A stretch of DNA of 64,000 nucleotides from Cyrtodaria siliqua. Taxonomy: Eukaryota; Mollusca; Bivalvia; Adapedonta; Hiatellidae. The stretch spans positions 1 through 64,000 of the forward strand of contig JAWPHD010011508.1 of assembly GCA_037043455.1 (NCBI GenBank), written 5' to 3'. Of the stretch, positions 20,221 to 33,060 are shown piece after piece (position 1 is the first letter of the stretch; each line of letters begins with the position of its first letter). Below the pieces are notes generated by a model. It ran no database searches, had not been told where the DNA came from, and saw nothing but the letters and a program-made list of their open reading frames with translations. The position numbers and the translations under genes are program-made.

Positions 20221-20840
20221 CTCTATATTAAAGTGTATTAGTGTTATTATTGCATACATATAGTTTTTGAGAATACATAGGCCTAGGGATGAGGGAAGAG
20301 GCCCCAGACCCCCCTCCGGAATAATATGATGGGGGTGGGGCCGGAGTATATTGTTTGGCCACCTCCCCCACCTCACCACTACTCAAATTGAACAAGAAAA
20401 GTCATAGTATACAATATATACTATGACGACGAGCGGCAATAAGAATGAAAATTGTAGAATATATTTGTTTTAATTCATTGCATTGGAATTAGAGCATCAT
20501 GTGTGGTTTGTTTATGTAATCCTGATCTGGCATTTACCTACGCGAGGTGATACAAACTTCCAGAACAGGTTACTCTAGTAAGGATCCTTTTATTATATAC
20601 CTGTTACACATCATTAACATAGAAACATTTGCATTGCTATTGCATACACATTCAATAAAGAATACTATTTCCCGATAAAGTGCAGCGGGAAAATGTATGT
20701 AGTTTTAAGGTGTTGATGTCATTGGTTTGACCTACTTGTTTTGACGTTCTCGCGCATAGTGGCTTAAAACTTGCTTGAACCGCTGTTCTATTTTTAGTAA
20801 GATAGTGATACTCATTCTATTTTTAGTAGCATAGTGATAA

Positions 20841-20982
20841 CCTGTAGTGTGATACAGGTTGTTGTATTCCATTGAAAGAAAATGACGGTACTATGTTTAT
20901 ATTATTATTATTATACCTATCAATAATATATACATAGTACCTTCATGTTCTTATAATTGAATACTACAACTTGTATCACAGG
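20841..20982. repeat. Inverted repeat, ~55-bp imperfect arms
   Basis: CCTGTAGTGTGATACAGGTT...GGTACTATGT at the left pairs with ACATAGTACC...TTGTATCACAGG at the right around an ATT-rich loop. MITE-like foldback. Confidence 0.65.
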
Positions 20983-21296
20983 CTAATTAGTGACAATCCA
21001 TTTAGTTAGATAAACTAAATATGGCAGTGTTTATTGAAAACCACTGTCAAATTGTCGGTGCGATAGACTCCGCCCACTGTTCCGCCTCTTGCTGTCAATC
21101 AACTGGTTTGTGTCCCCGCGCTCAACATTATCTACAGATTTAACTGTGGGATCGAGCCGGGTAAAACATCAAATGTGGTGCCCTCTAGCGGCCAAAATGG
21201 CTGATCAAAACAGAAAGTTTGAAAATGTTTGCTTACGAATTAGCCAGAGATACTCAGTCCGTCGGTGTTTTCGAACTTTACGATCACTGATAAGTG

Positions 21297-21611
21297 TTAA
21301 AGGGACACATGGCAATCTTGATTTTTTAAAAAATAACGGCGTCCCGTTAGTTTTTCTACATAAATTGCATTTGTTTAATCATTAATGTTAATTATAAGAA
21401 TTGTATTAAGCCATATGTTTTTGCATATTATTATTTTTTTTATATTATTGCACCAGAAATATATTAAAACTTATAGTATAATAAGACAAAATAGTGAATA
21501 CTTAAAATTTGATTTATTTAAATGTAACCAGGGTAAAAGTAAAAATGATACTGGATATATAAATTGAGACACCCATTGCAAATACTGCAAGATTGCCATG
21601 TGTCCCTTTAA
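21297..21611. mobile_element. TTAA-flanked MITE, copy 1
   Basis: TTAA|AGGGACACATGGCAATCTTG at the left and the exact complement CAAGATTGCCATGTGTCCCT|TTAA at the right. The interior is AT-rich and non-coding. TTAA ends point to a piggyBac-type target. Confidence 0.8.
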
Positions 21612-23322
21612 GTGCCTACTAATTAGTTGTACACACGGTAGCGTAAACTGAAACAATGGCAAGTGTGAACCGGTTTTGATCGGCTGTTTCTGAATTGGGT
21701 TCATTTTATGGTTGATTGTTCAATCAACATGAAACAATACAAAAGGTGCGATTAATTTTCTCAAAATATTGGTGTATGTAGCATTTCTGAATTTGCAGCG
21801 CGATCTTTCTAGCTTCTTTGGAACTCGTGTATTATTTCTCTGAATGTTAGCATATTGAAATGCATTTAATGAAAATACTAAATGGTGACAAGAGTCTGCA
21901 TGTTTGTATTTTCTTATTATATGCATGCATTCATTCTGTCCTTTTTTAAATTTCAGTCAAAATTAAAATTACATTAAATTAAATACAATGTTTAAAAAGT
22001 TTTGAATATTGTACAACTCAACATGTAATTATAAGCACTAAAGCAGAATGCATATGATGTGGAAATATTGATACCCTATAGGTTAATAAAGCATACTCTT
22101 TTAACTTATTATTGATGTGTACGCAAACGCAAAGTTTTCAATAAGTTTAAAAATATCTCGGCAAAAGTCTGGCTAAAGACATTCTAATCTGGCTAAAGGA
22201 ATTTTTAAGGCCTTAGCCATATTTGGCTATTGGGTTTAAAATCATAGTGCAAGGCTAGGCTTAGTAAGTTACGTAAAGTACGGAATATCAATTGACGTAC
22301 ACCTTTATTTTTTATAAATCACCGGGATTCCACACTTGGAGAGGCTACACAACACTATGTTTTTCCCGAATAAATCCCGGTTTTTACTGATTTGGGTAAA
22401 ATTCGAGGGGTTTTCATGGCCTGGAATTACTGTTTTCAAATTCCCGACTTTTTCCCGATTTCCCGGTATGAAAACCATGATATTATGTCCTTTAATGGGG
22501 CATAACACCGCCGAAAGTCATTCAACTGGATCACAACAATGACATGCGCAACTACACATGGCACTAATCATCCCTGTCATTGTATCAAGAGAACAGAAAT
22601 GTGACAAAGTTTGTGTATTAAAACTTTAAAGAACTCAATATCATTAACAAGTACACAAAAATGGCAGTGCAGCTAGGCTTGGTATAGTTCTATGACATAA
22701 AACGTCACAGAACAGAGCTACAGATAAGCAACATATTTGCGTAAATTCCCAGTTAAAATTCCCTAAATACACAATTAAATGACTTTATTGGTGCGTACCA
22801 ATTACGTTTAACAAATTAATTACGCAAAATAACTGTTTTTGTCAGCGTATCATATTTTATCCATTACCGTGAAGACGGCCAATATCAAACGGAATGCATC
22901 GCCGTTTCCAGTCAATTCTCAAATAAGCGAGCCATTGAGATTGGCTATATGTGACTGGTTATCAAGTTTATTTTTTTTCACTCGAAAGTAAATCCTTCAG
23001 GAACAAGAATGTTGTATACAGTCTATTTTTAATTATTCGGCATCACCGAAGCACTCAACTTTCTCTAAACGTCGTCAACATGGCGAAAAAATGAGCAGGT
23101 GTTTGAACTCAGTGCAAGAATACTCATTATCGCTAAATATTAATAACTAACTCAGAACACAATAATAACTAAAGTTACTAACGCAGAACACAGTAAAAAC
23201 TAACGTTGCGACGTTGAGTAGTGACGTCAATAAAGTGTTGCTGACGTCGACGTCATCCGCCGATAACGTTCAATAAAGCGAATATTTGTTTGCAAAAACG
23301 TAATTTAAAATGTAATAAATAG
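21612..23322. other. Unassigned intergenic DNA
   Basis: No supported gene. 22310-22500 has repeated CCCGG/TTTTCCCG words like a dispersed repeat also hinted at 47160-47310 (ACTTTTCCC-type text). Confidence 0.4.
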
Positions 23323-23477
23323 GTTATTTAACTGCTGGGCGATTATGGGTAATCCTTCACTTGATGGTAGACGTGCTTTGTTTTTTCACTCGCTCGCATG
23401 CGCTCGTTCGTGAAAAGAACCACACGCCTACCTCTTGTGAAGGATTTCCCTATAATCGATCACAGCAGTTAAATAAT
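23323..23477. mobile_element. Foldback MITE, 155 bp
   Basis: GTTATTTAACTGCTGGGCGA... pairs with ...TCGATCACAGCAGTTAAATAA. Arms of about 65 bp surround a palindromic CGCTCGCATGCGCTCG loop. Confidence 0.7.
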
Positions 23478-25084
23478 CTCTATATAATTCATTTAGGGCC
23501 CTGGTTTTGTATCGCTGCTTAACACAGAAGTTCAGAGAGATATTGCACAGGGTATAGTTCTCCCTGTACACTGGACAGACTACTTTACATCCCTGAGAAG
23601 GATGACCTATATTCACAGTACCATGCCCAAGTAAGATACTGCGGGAGTTTGTTTGAAAAATCCGGATGTGACCCCGATGGAAATCAAACACGTGATTTCT
23701 GGGACTCGAGTCAAGAATGCTTAACACTTGGTGACCGCAGGGTTGAGTTTCCAAAATTATATGGAAACAGAAGGGCACAAGATGTTTCGAAAGTTAAACA
23801 TTCAAGAAAAATAGGTTTGGAAGTCTCCTGAAACATGGAGTCATACACAAATATCCTAGACACATTCGGTATATTCTGAATGACCCTGACTACCACAACA
23901 GCCATGATTCTCATGTCTCCGTCTATTTATTTTGTTCTTCTTTTAGTTTAGATACTACAGATTACGAAATATGCAAACGACGACTAGAAACGTCAGGGAA
24001 TGTTTATGCACACACAGCCTTCCAATTGTTCACTCGAATATTTAAACATGCAGAATGAATAACAAATAAGTTATCATTTTACGCAGTCTAGATCATCTGC
24101 GACGCTTGCTTGTTTACAAAATTATCAGGCGTCGAACATGATCAAGACTAATTTCATGTAGGTCAATCCGTGACAACGCAAACAATACACGTACACAAAA
24201 CATTCATAAACTGAAAATGTGAGCTAATTTTATAGACACGTATGACAGTGGAGAGTGTAAACTTGCACATATTCTACTTACGATAAATTGTTTCGTCCTA
24301 ACTGGAGCATTCTCGCTGCACAAAAGAAAACAAAATGAAGGAATGGCCGCATCTAAACGGAAATGGAATGCTATGACGTCAGGCTCTTCCAGTAACACAT
24401 TACTTTCATGGAACGCCTCCCGAGTATTGGCGATCTGTGTAGTGACGTCTAAATCAAGTTTATGTTCACTATAAAAAACACATAAATCTATATAAATCTT
24501 CCTTGGAATTTTATTAGAACAAAATGTAGTTCACATCGATTCAAAAACATATACAGAAAATGGAATTCGCAATTAACTATCTCCATACACGAGGGGTACA
24601 GCAAATTCACGCTTCACTGTGCACTATATGCAGTATATGGAATCTCGAATTAGGTCAAACACCATCACAGTATTAGAGCGTTCTAATGGTTTACCTAAAC
24701 AGTAATAGTTATCTGAATTTCTATATTCATGAATAATAACGCTCTATGAAAAGAAAATGATGAAAATGTTTAGTTAGCCATACATGTTTTCGGACATTCT
24801 TAAACATCTCAGGTCATTTCTCTAGCTCGAGCGCATTTTGAATCGTCATTGTATCACCAACTGAGAATGTTTAACGATACGCATTTCAAATGTAATATCT
24901 CCATGTAATATCCCCAGCAGTGATGTGATAATTGTGATGATTGTTTTGTTCATAACGTATTAATATGTATACTCATAATTGCAGTGAACCCCTAACCATT
25001 TGGATGAACTGTGGCATCATCGTAGTCAATTAAACAACAAAGAGTATATGTGTGTCACGTGAATTTCGGGTTCGATGTAGATTA
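23478..25084. other. Unassigned intergenic DNA
   Basis: Several 60-120-residue frames occur on both strands but none has recognisable domains or splice-site support. I see nothing I would call a gene. Confidence 0.4.
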
Positions 25085-25925
25085 TGAATCATACATATAT
25101 ATTAGAAATAAGAAAACAAGCTTTAGTAAACAAAAAGAGTCACAGAGATATTTATAAAAGTGCAAAGGAATATTGGAAACTCCTGAAAACGGCCAGCACT
25201 GGAGTGCCAAAATCAAATATAACGACCTCTCAATTTGCAAATTATTTCAAATCAATAAATGATCCAGAATCTGTATTTTTCCAACCGGATGATGATATTT
25301 TATGCTTTAATAATAGAATGTTAAACAATGAACTACAAATAATGTTTGACTACAAATAATGTTTGACGAACTTAATATTGAAATCAGTCTGGGATGATAA
25401 TTAAACGTCATATAAAGCCCTGAATCATCAGTCAAGCAGAAATTCATAAAGCATGTAAAGAGTTAAACAACAACCGCTCAGGCGGATCGGATTATGTCAT
25501 AAATGAAATGTTCAAATATGGTTGCATGTATTTAGATTCATACTTAGTTAACGTTTTTAATAAGATTTTTGGTATGGGTTATTTCCCTTCTCACTGGACG
25601 GAAGGCTATATTGTACCACTTTTCAAAAAAGGAGATATAAACCAACCAGAAAACTAAAGAGAGATACTATTACTGAGTACATTCGGTAAATTATTCACAA
25701 GAATTTTAAACAACAGGTTAACTACATGGGCTGAGGATTATTATATTTATATTGAAGCACAGGCTGGTCTTCGAAAACATATGGGAACTATTGATAACAT
25801 ACTCGTTCGCAATGGTTTGATAAATCATATATTGAATGAAAAAAAAAGTTATATGTAACTCTCATAGATTTCACTAAAGCTTTTGATTTGTTGGTTAGAA
25901 AAAACATATTCTATAAACTGATGCA

Positions 25926-27065
25926 ATAAATAAAACCTTCTAACTGCTTTAAATACCCTCAATACTTAGTGCCTAAATAATGGTATGGTTTTAAACACAG
26001 AAAAAACTAAAGTGCTCTTAGTTACTACACCTCAAAAGCGTGCAAGACTTGTTAATAACAAATTATCATTAACATACAATAACATTGAACTGCAACTTAC
26101 AACAGGTGATAACATTCTGGGAATGCATATAGATGAACACTTGAAGTGGGATAATCACATTATGTATATTCGTAAGAAAATATCAACCAACATCTGGCTA
26201 CTGTCAAGAATAAAATCATATTCCTTTAAATTACCGGATAATATTTTATAAGGCATATGTTCAACCTCATCTAGATTACTGCAATATAATATGGGGAAAT
26301 ACAAAGAAAGCTAACATACAACTGTTATTACGTTTGCAGAGAAGAGCATGTCGTACTATTTTAGGCGACCAATATACCACACTAAATGAAGCACTAGTTA
26401 TCATTAATTCCCTTAATATCAAGCAAAGGATATTTCTCCAAAAGGCAAAATGTATGTATAGAGTATCAAAACATGCAGTCCCGTCATATATTTGTGATAT
26501 GTTTCATCCTACTGTTATCTCGCAGAGAAATCTACGATCTACTTACGAATTAAATTATATAATTCCAAGACCAAACAAAGAACTATTTAAAGGGAGTATG
26601 TCATACGCTGGAACAATTGTGTGGAATAGCATTCCTTCATATATTAGAGAATGTACTTCTTTAAAAACCTTTACATCTAACTGCGTTAAATGGCTGAAAA
26701 AACAATCATAATGTAATTATTGTAAAAGTATTGTTATGTTTGGCAGTTTTAGATAATTATTGACATCGTGTGTACTGTGTGGTACTTTATTATGCACGCC
26801 ACCACCTCAAACCATGTATATAATTATGTATATATATTAAGAATGATGTGTAAATGCGTGTGCATGTGTGTGTTTTTGGATGTATATGTGCGCAATAATG
26901 TAAGTGCGCAATAATGTAAAGGAAATATCACTGTTTTGTTATATATGTTTTACATTGTACATGTATATGAATGACTTTGCAGAGGGCCCCAAGGGAGATT
27001 AGTGTTGGCTAATTGGGTCACCCTCTATAGATAAAGACATTCATTCATTCATTCATTCATTCATA
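25926..27065 (+). mobile_element. Nested non-LTR 3' end with (ATTC)n tail
   Basis: 5'-truncated insertion inside family 1. Encodes the part after the catalytic box (MVLNTEKTKVLLV, HLKWDNHIMYIRKK, then LQRRACRTILGD...WNSIPSYIREC), in two frames with a shift near 26250. It ends in CATTCATTCATTCATTCATT. ATA is present on both sides (25926-25928 and 27063-27065), a short possible target duplication. Confidence 0.85.
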
Positions 27066-28212
27066 TAGAGTGAGAGGTAAAATCCTTAATATTATTAAAT
27101 CATTGTATACGAATAAAAAATCAAGAGTAAAGTATCAAAACCAGCTTAGCGACAGTTTTAGCTGTTTTCTTGGAGCGCCGCAGGGCGATTTTTTGCCACC
27201 GTTTATATTTTCTATGTATGTAAATGATTTAGAAGAATATTTTACACTAAATGGTTTTAAAGGTATCGATACTGGAATGTTAAAGTTGCTGTTACTCTTA
27301 TACGCTGATGACATAGTGATATTTTCGGATACTGAAAAGGGGCTACAAGATGGGTTAGATATACTGTACAGTTATTGCCAGAAATGTAAATTGGTCGTAA
27401 ATGAAAATAAAACGAAGGTCATGCTTTTTAAAACAAAGGCGGTCAGATAAAAAGGAACCTAGTGTTCACATATAATAATACTGTAATTGAAATTGTAAAT
27501 AAGTCTACCTATTCGGGAATTGTCTTTACCACAGGCGGTTCATTTGATCAAACGTTCGAATCATTAAGTGGCCAGGCGTTAAAGGCAATCTTCAAAATGA
27601 AGTCATATATAAATCAATTTACTGACTTATCGGTCAGTCACACTTTAGACAATTTTGACAAACTCATTTTGCCAATATTAAATTATGGCGCAGAGATATG
27701 GGGATTCTCAAATGCGGAAAAGTTAGAGAAAGTACACCTTCAATTTTGTAAACAACTTTTATGTGTTAAAACACAAACTCAAAACAATTTCATATATGGA
27801 ATCCCTTTAAAAATTCAACGTATAGTCTATATTATTCGGTTCTGGTTAACAATTACACGTACGAATGATCGCAAATATATCAAAAATATGTATAAAGTTA
27901 TGTTAGATGATCTGATTGTAAACTCAAACAAATTAAACTGGGCATCTCAAGTTAAAGGGTTATTGGAACGAACAAGATTTAATGAAGTTTGGTATTCTCA
28001 AGGAGTAGAAAACATAACGTATTTCATTAATATATTTAAACAACGAATTAAAGATATGTTTATACAAAATTGGAATGCTGAATTATCGGATTTCACTAGA
28101 GCTAGTACATACAGAATAATATCAGATTTCAGGTTTAAGTATTATCTAGATGTACTAAATATAAAGAAATTTAGAGCTTTTTTTTTACAAAACTAAGAGT
28201 CTCTAGTCACAG

Positions 28213-29302
28213 GTTATTCAGAAGCTTCAGTTGACATGTATGCTGATGACTCCACGCTACATACATCAGGGCTGGATGTGTCATCCATTGAGAATAAATT
28301 ACAAACTGACTTAAATAACATAAATAAATGGTGCACTATAAATAACATGGTTATAAATCCTACAAAAACAACATGTATGCTATTAGGTTCAAAATATAAA
28401 ATAAACCATTCTCGAAAACTCACGCTTTCGATAGATAATTGCCTGATACAATCAGTGTCTTCTCAAAAACTTCTCGGAATTACAATAGATCAACATCTAA
28501 AGTGGGATGTTCAGATAAGCAAAGTCTGTAATCATATATCGAGTAAATTCACTCTTTTAAGACGAATATCTAAATATTTGACACTTGATATGAAAAAGCT
28601 ATTCTATAATGCATATTTAGTTCCAATATTTGATTATGGATCTATCCTCTGGAGTAATTGTACTAAATTAAATTGTACAAAGGTTGTTACTTTACAAAAA
28701 AGCATCGCACGCTGGATTTTGATAAAACCTTTACATACACCTTCTGCAAATCTTTTCAATGAGTTAAATTGGATGTCATTTGAAACAAGATGTAAATTTC
28801 AAGTAGGTGTGTTAGTTTATAAAGCAATTCATAATCTTACACCAATATACATAAGTAAATTAATAACATTTTCTGAAAATAGCAGATATAATTTAAGATC
28901 ATGCATTAAACATGACATTAAGCATCCTAGACCTAAATCCGAATATTTAAAACAATCTTTTACCTATGTTGCCATGCGGACTTGGAATTCAATCCCAGAA
29001 AATATCCGGACTTCTGTTTCTATTTATGCTTTCAAACACAATTATAAATTATTTCTATTTCAAGATAACAGGTGTTCTGCTCAAATTAAGTTATGTTAAT
29101 AGTGAATATTTGTTTTAAATGCCACCTTGAAACATAGTATTAATGTTACGTGCATGTATTCACTTGCTATTGTTTATAAGTTGCTGTTGTTATCAGAAGG
29201 CCTCATGGAAGATAAGTGTTGTGCAATTGTTTGTATAATCTTAATGAGTTGTACCTTCATGAAATAAAGAATTTATTATTATTATTATTATTATTATTGT
29301 TA
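28213..29302 (+). mobile_element. Nested young non-LTR 3' end with (ATT)n tail
   Basis: Uninterrupted 287-residue frame (28236-29099) beginning with the catalytic MYADDSTLHTS box and running through HLKWDVQI, LQKSIARWIL and TWNSIPENIRTS. A ~200-bp 3' UTR with AATAAA and a run of ATT follows. GTTA occurs on both sides (28213-28216, 29299-29302). Because the frame is intact this is probably the most recent of the three layers. CR1/Jockey-like clade by eye. Confidence 0.87.
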
Positions 29303-29869
29303 GAAATAGAAACTGGTTGATTGCATAGACCAAATAAAACACCAAGATCCGAAAGAAAACGACAGCTTTGTAATATACTAGAAGACGAATTTCACTTTGT
29401 ATTGGAGTGTCACTATATCATGATATTAGAAAAAAATATGTTAACAAATATTCTTGGAAACGGCCAAACATACCAAAATGTATTGAACTTATGACAACAA
29501 AAAACACGAGTTTATTAAAGAAAATGTCCGTTTTTCATTAGTAAAAGTTTTAAAAGAAGAAACGACATGTTTTATAAACAAATATCACTTTTCTCAATTT
29601 TTGTCCTCAGACATAAATGTGTTCTGATCAGTACTTAGGAATATTAATTTAAAGATATATATTAAACACATATACTTAATAGTTGTCAAATACTTTTTAA
29701 CTAGTAACATATACAGATGATCTTGAAACTCACCTATGAAATTATACAAATTGTCATTAACTGGAAAATATTGTGTGTATTTCATATACATGTTTATATG
29801 TATGTACTATTTGCATGTGAACTGTTGGGCGTAATGCCTTATGTTTGAATAAAATATCTATCTATAATA

Positions 29870-30270
29870 TACTGAGTCAAAAAAGAAAGTGTGCATTCAA
29901 ATTTGCATAATCAACCTAGTTATGAATATGACATTGTTGTAAATCTTGACGTCATAAATACGTTCTAATTTTATAGAGAAGAAGTTAACTGACATTCCTG
30001 AGAAAGTCCCGAAAACCAGATATTAACAGATGACTGCTATCTTGTGTTTTTCGATTCAACTCAAATCATTTTGCAATTTTTCTTATTTTGCTATATTTAA
30101 CTTTGAGAAACTCAAACTCTGTCAGTGAAAGAACGTTTCATACAAAGGTATGCCTATTTTATTAATGTATACATTTTGTATATTTTAAAAAATGTTTTGC
30201 TCAATGTGTCATTACAACTTTTTGAATATTTCCAAAAAGAGTAGTGCACACTTCCTTTCTTGACTCAGTA
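29870..30270. mobile_element. Tc1/mariner-type MITE, ~397 bp
   Basis: TA|CTGAGTCAAAAAAGAAAG at the left and CTTTCTTGACTCAG|TA at the right, with inverted GTGTGCA/TGCACAC just inside. The TA flanks and the terminus fit mariner-like non-autonomous elements. Inserted directly at the 3' end of the family-1 LINE. Confidence 0.8.
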
Positions 30271-31860
30271 TTCAACAAAGATCAAACACATCTATTTCAG
30301 TTCTCGATTATTTATTTTTTTTTCAGTCAAATTAGTACAATAGCAAATAAATACGACATATTAATGAAATGTGTGTGTTTTCATGCCAAATAAAAGGTGG
30401 CGGACACGGTGGGTTATTCATTTAGGCATATGTGCTTTGTCAGACAGTAAATATACTACTCAAACGTTGATTGTATTTTATCGTTCTATATTCAACATAT
30501 CTATACTTAAACCACATAAAAGAAACCATAAAAACCCTTCATTTTTGAACCATTTGGGTTCAAAAATAAAACGAAAAGGTTTGTTTCTCAGCAAACTTTG
30601 AGTAGCATATTTTAGAAAATCCAGTTTATGCATTGACGATTTCGTTCTTCCACATTTTTGGCACACAGTTTTCGTTAAAACTTATTTTAAAACCTAAAGA
30701 TTTGGCTGAAATGTTCAATATATTTCTTATAGGTCTTGCTTAATAAAATACCTCGAAATCAAGTACAAATCGACCATTTCCGACAGAGTAGTGTCCCTTT
30801 AAACAAAGTGTTTTTTTTACAATCATTTCTCATCCATTGCTTATCAGCATAACTTGAATAAATGTGTGTGGACTTTAATTATATTTGTAAAACAGCTCGC
30901 TCAACTTGCTTATCAGAAAAGCTGTATCCTTTGGGAGACCGCATCTGTTTGACTGACCATCTCCACTTTTTTATTAACCTTTTTGTCATTTGCAGATTTT
31001 AATTTCGTATACTTATGTCGAGTCACTGTGTGATGTTTCCTAATTCTAGAAAATGTGTTCATGGGACACGAATGCCCCGCTAAAAGGCATCAGTTGCTTA
31101 CACAATGGAGTAAAACAATGTTAAGCGTAATTTTAAAAGGCAAGTTATATTCTGCTTATGTAGATGCATGTGCATGTTTTTATACCTGCTTTAAAAAGAT
31201 TAATTACTGTAAAAAAAACATGTTTTTACTGTGTGAAAAACGGGTATCAAACGTTCCTTCACTGTCATATAACTGGAATCATGTGTTTTCTCATTGTTAA
31301 TTTTGTAAATCAAGTTTTATCTCATCATGTGCAACAAAACTGAAATCAAACGTTTTTCATGGCTTGTCATAATAATGGAAACAAGTGTTTCTCTGTTTTT
31401 TCCTTTTTGAGTTCCTGTGAGGACACCCGTTTATTTCCCCGTGTGTGAGGGTCGAGGAACAATCCTCCAGTCACACCGTACAATAAGTAATAACATATCA
31501 GCATCAAATAACAATAATTAGACAATCAAGTTTGGTTTCTTTAGAGTATAAGGTGCCTTAGAACTAAATATTTAATTACATTTTAAATATATATATTTTA
31601 TTATGGCACTCGATTTACTCATATGCCTGCAAGTAGGCAACCATAATGTCCCTACCTACAAATGGTTGCATACATATGGACACATAATTTAGATTTTTTA
31701 GAAAACACACATTCATTCATTCATTCAAACACATTGGTTCTATAATTTAATATTTATAATAAATACAATCATTACTGAGCCCGTATGCCGCTTGTCTTCT
31801 ATTAGAAGGAGAGTATGTTCTGAAAGGCTAGTAATTGTCTAATATTTATTTTGAAGTGTG
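30271..31860. other. Unassigned; isolated TTAA-MITE end at 30791
   Basis: GTGTCCCTTTAA near 30790 matches the right terminus of the TTAA MITE family, but no left end was found. (CATT)n at 31709-31726. No gene seen. Confidence 0.4.
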
Positions 31861-31869
31861 TGAAACTGT

Positions 31870-32300
31870 ATGGTATATGCTTATGGTAGGTCAAGGTAAT
31901 TCATATTGACTCACTTTTCATTGGAACAATCGCTGTCGTGTAGTTATCAACATTTGTAAAGTTTGAAAGCTCAACGTTTGAAAGCTCTAAGGCATCTGGT
32001 GTTGGAGATATGGACTTAACAAAAAACGTTGATGTAAAGAACTTGAATGAAAAACGTTGTAAATTAACAAAGTGTAAAAAGTAGGTCAATGTCATTTATA
32101 ATGACCTGATTCGGGTAGGAACATATTGCTGCCATATAGATAGATGTAAGTTTGTATGAAGTTTGAAACTGTACGGCTTTTGGTATCTGATAAATTGACT
32201 TAATAAAAAAATTGAACGTGACGTACGGACGGACGTGACGTACGTGCGGACGGACAAGGGTAACACTATTTGCCCACACCACTTCCGTGGCTGGGCATAA
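31870..32300 (+). repeat. Dispersed repeat with ACGGACGG motif
   Basis: Contains GTAGGTCAAGGTAATTC and GTAGGTCAATGTCATTT at similar spacing, repeated AGTTTGAAA words, a GACGTACGGACGGACG tract and an ending ..CCGTGGCTGGGCATAATAAA. This layout is typical of short non-coding mobile repeats in bivalves. Class unknown. Confidence 0.5.
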
Positions 32301-33060
32301 TAAAGGATTTGCTAGCTTGTGACTGAATGACTGAACAATCCACGGCTTATTCCATATATGGGGAATCTTATGTGCTTATTTGTTATTGAATTTATTCAAA
32401 GAGTTAGCAAATATTGCCGAGCATCATATCGTTTTTATTACAACGAGTTTATTAATTAAATAATAAATTAGCACGAATGTGAGATTCTTTTATCGATTAT
32501 ATTACTCATAACGTCAGAAATCGTGACTGAACGTGACGTCATTGCCGTTGTTATACCACTAGTGTATTAAGATACTTATACCATGGCTTTATTAAACAGA
32601 AGCCATGTTATTTGATAAAATACGCAACCTTTCGGGATTGTTTAACAACTTACCATTTTGTCTCTTTTTTGTTACTGTGTTTATATTTTTTCAAACTGTA
32701 GCATGCCGCTGAAATTTAATTGTTAAAAGGTAATTGATTATTATTTTTTATTTTTTATAATTATAATGCAATTATACATGAACTTGTTGTTATTAGCAAA
32801 AAATCCATTTCCAAAGACAAACATTCAGTGCAAAGAAGAGCTCATTAGTATTTTCTAATAAACAACTGTGTGTATGGTCACACACATCTTTATAGTCGCA
32901 TCGTCCGTGTATTAGCCAGATGAATAAAAACGGTCGTGTTTGTATTAGCCCGGCGATCCTACATGGTTCTATGATTAACAGATATGAATTAGCCCGGCGA
33001 TCCAACACAGATCAATGAATACAAATAAACATAATCGTAAATAATCGTGTGTTTCAATAA
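32300..33060. other. Unassigned AT-rich DNA
   Basis: No ORF, RNA or repeat that I can support, apart from a duplicated TTAGCCCGGCGATCC (near 32945 and 32990). Confidence 0.4.

Larger units (their letters stand above)
25085..29868 (+). mobile_element. Non-LTR element (family 1), interrupted twice
   Basis: Family-1 LINE in three pieces: 25085-25928, 27066-28216 and 29303-29868. Piece 1 carries the RT N-terminal and finger region (LFKKGDINQPEN, FTKAFDLL). Piece 2 runs from RGKILNIIKSLY through LLLYADDIVIFS, GIVFTTGGSF and on to the start of LRVSSHRL. Piece 3 resumes with the cysteine/basic C-terminus and ends AATAAAATATCTATCTAT. The reading frame resumes exactly across both insertions. Other frameshifts and stops inside (for example near 27450, 28190 and 29320) show that the host copy was already decaying. 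5'-truncated near 25085. Confidence 0.88.

Noticed and set aside
19975..20379. 134-codon minus-strand ORF
   Set aside because: It runs through the arms of the 20079-20220 foldback; no domain and no coding signature.
23428..23914. Overlapping ORFs of 60-116 codons
   Set aside because: No domains and no splice signals; the left part falls in a foldback arm.
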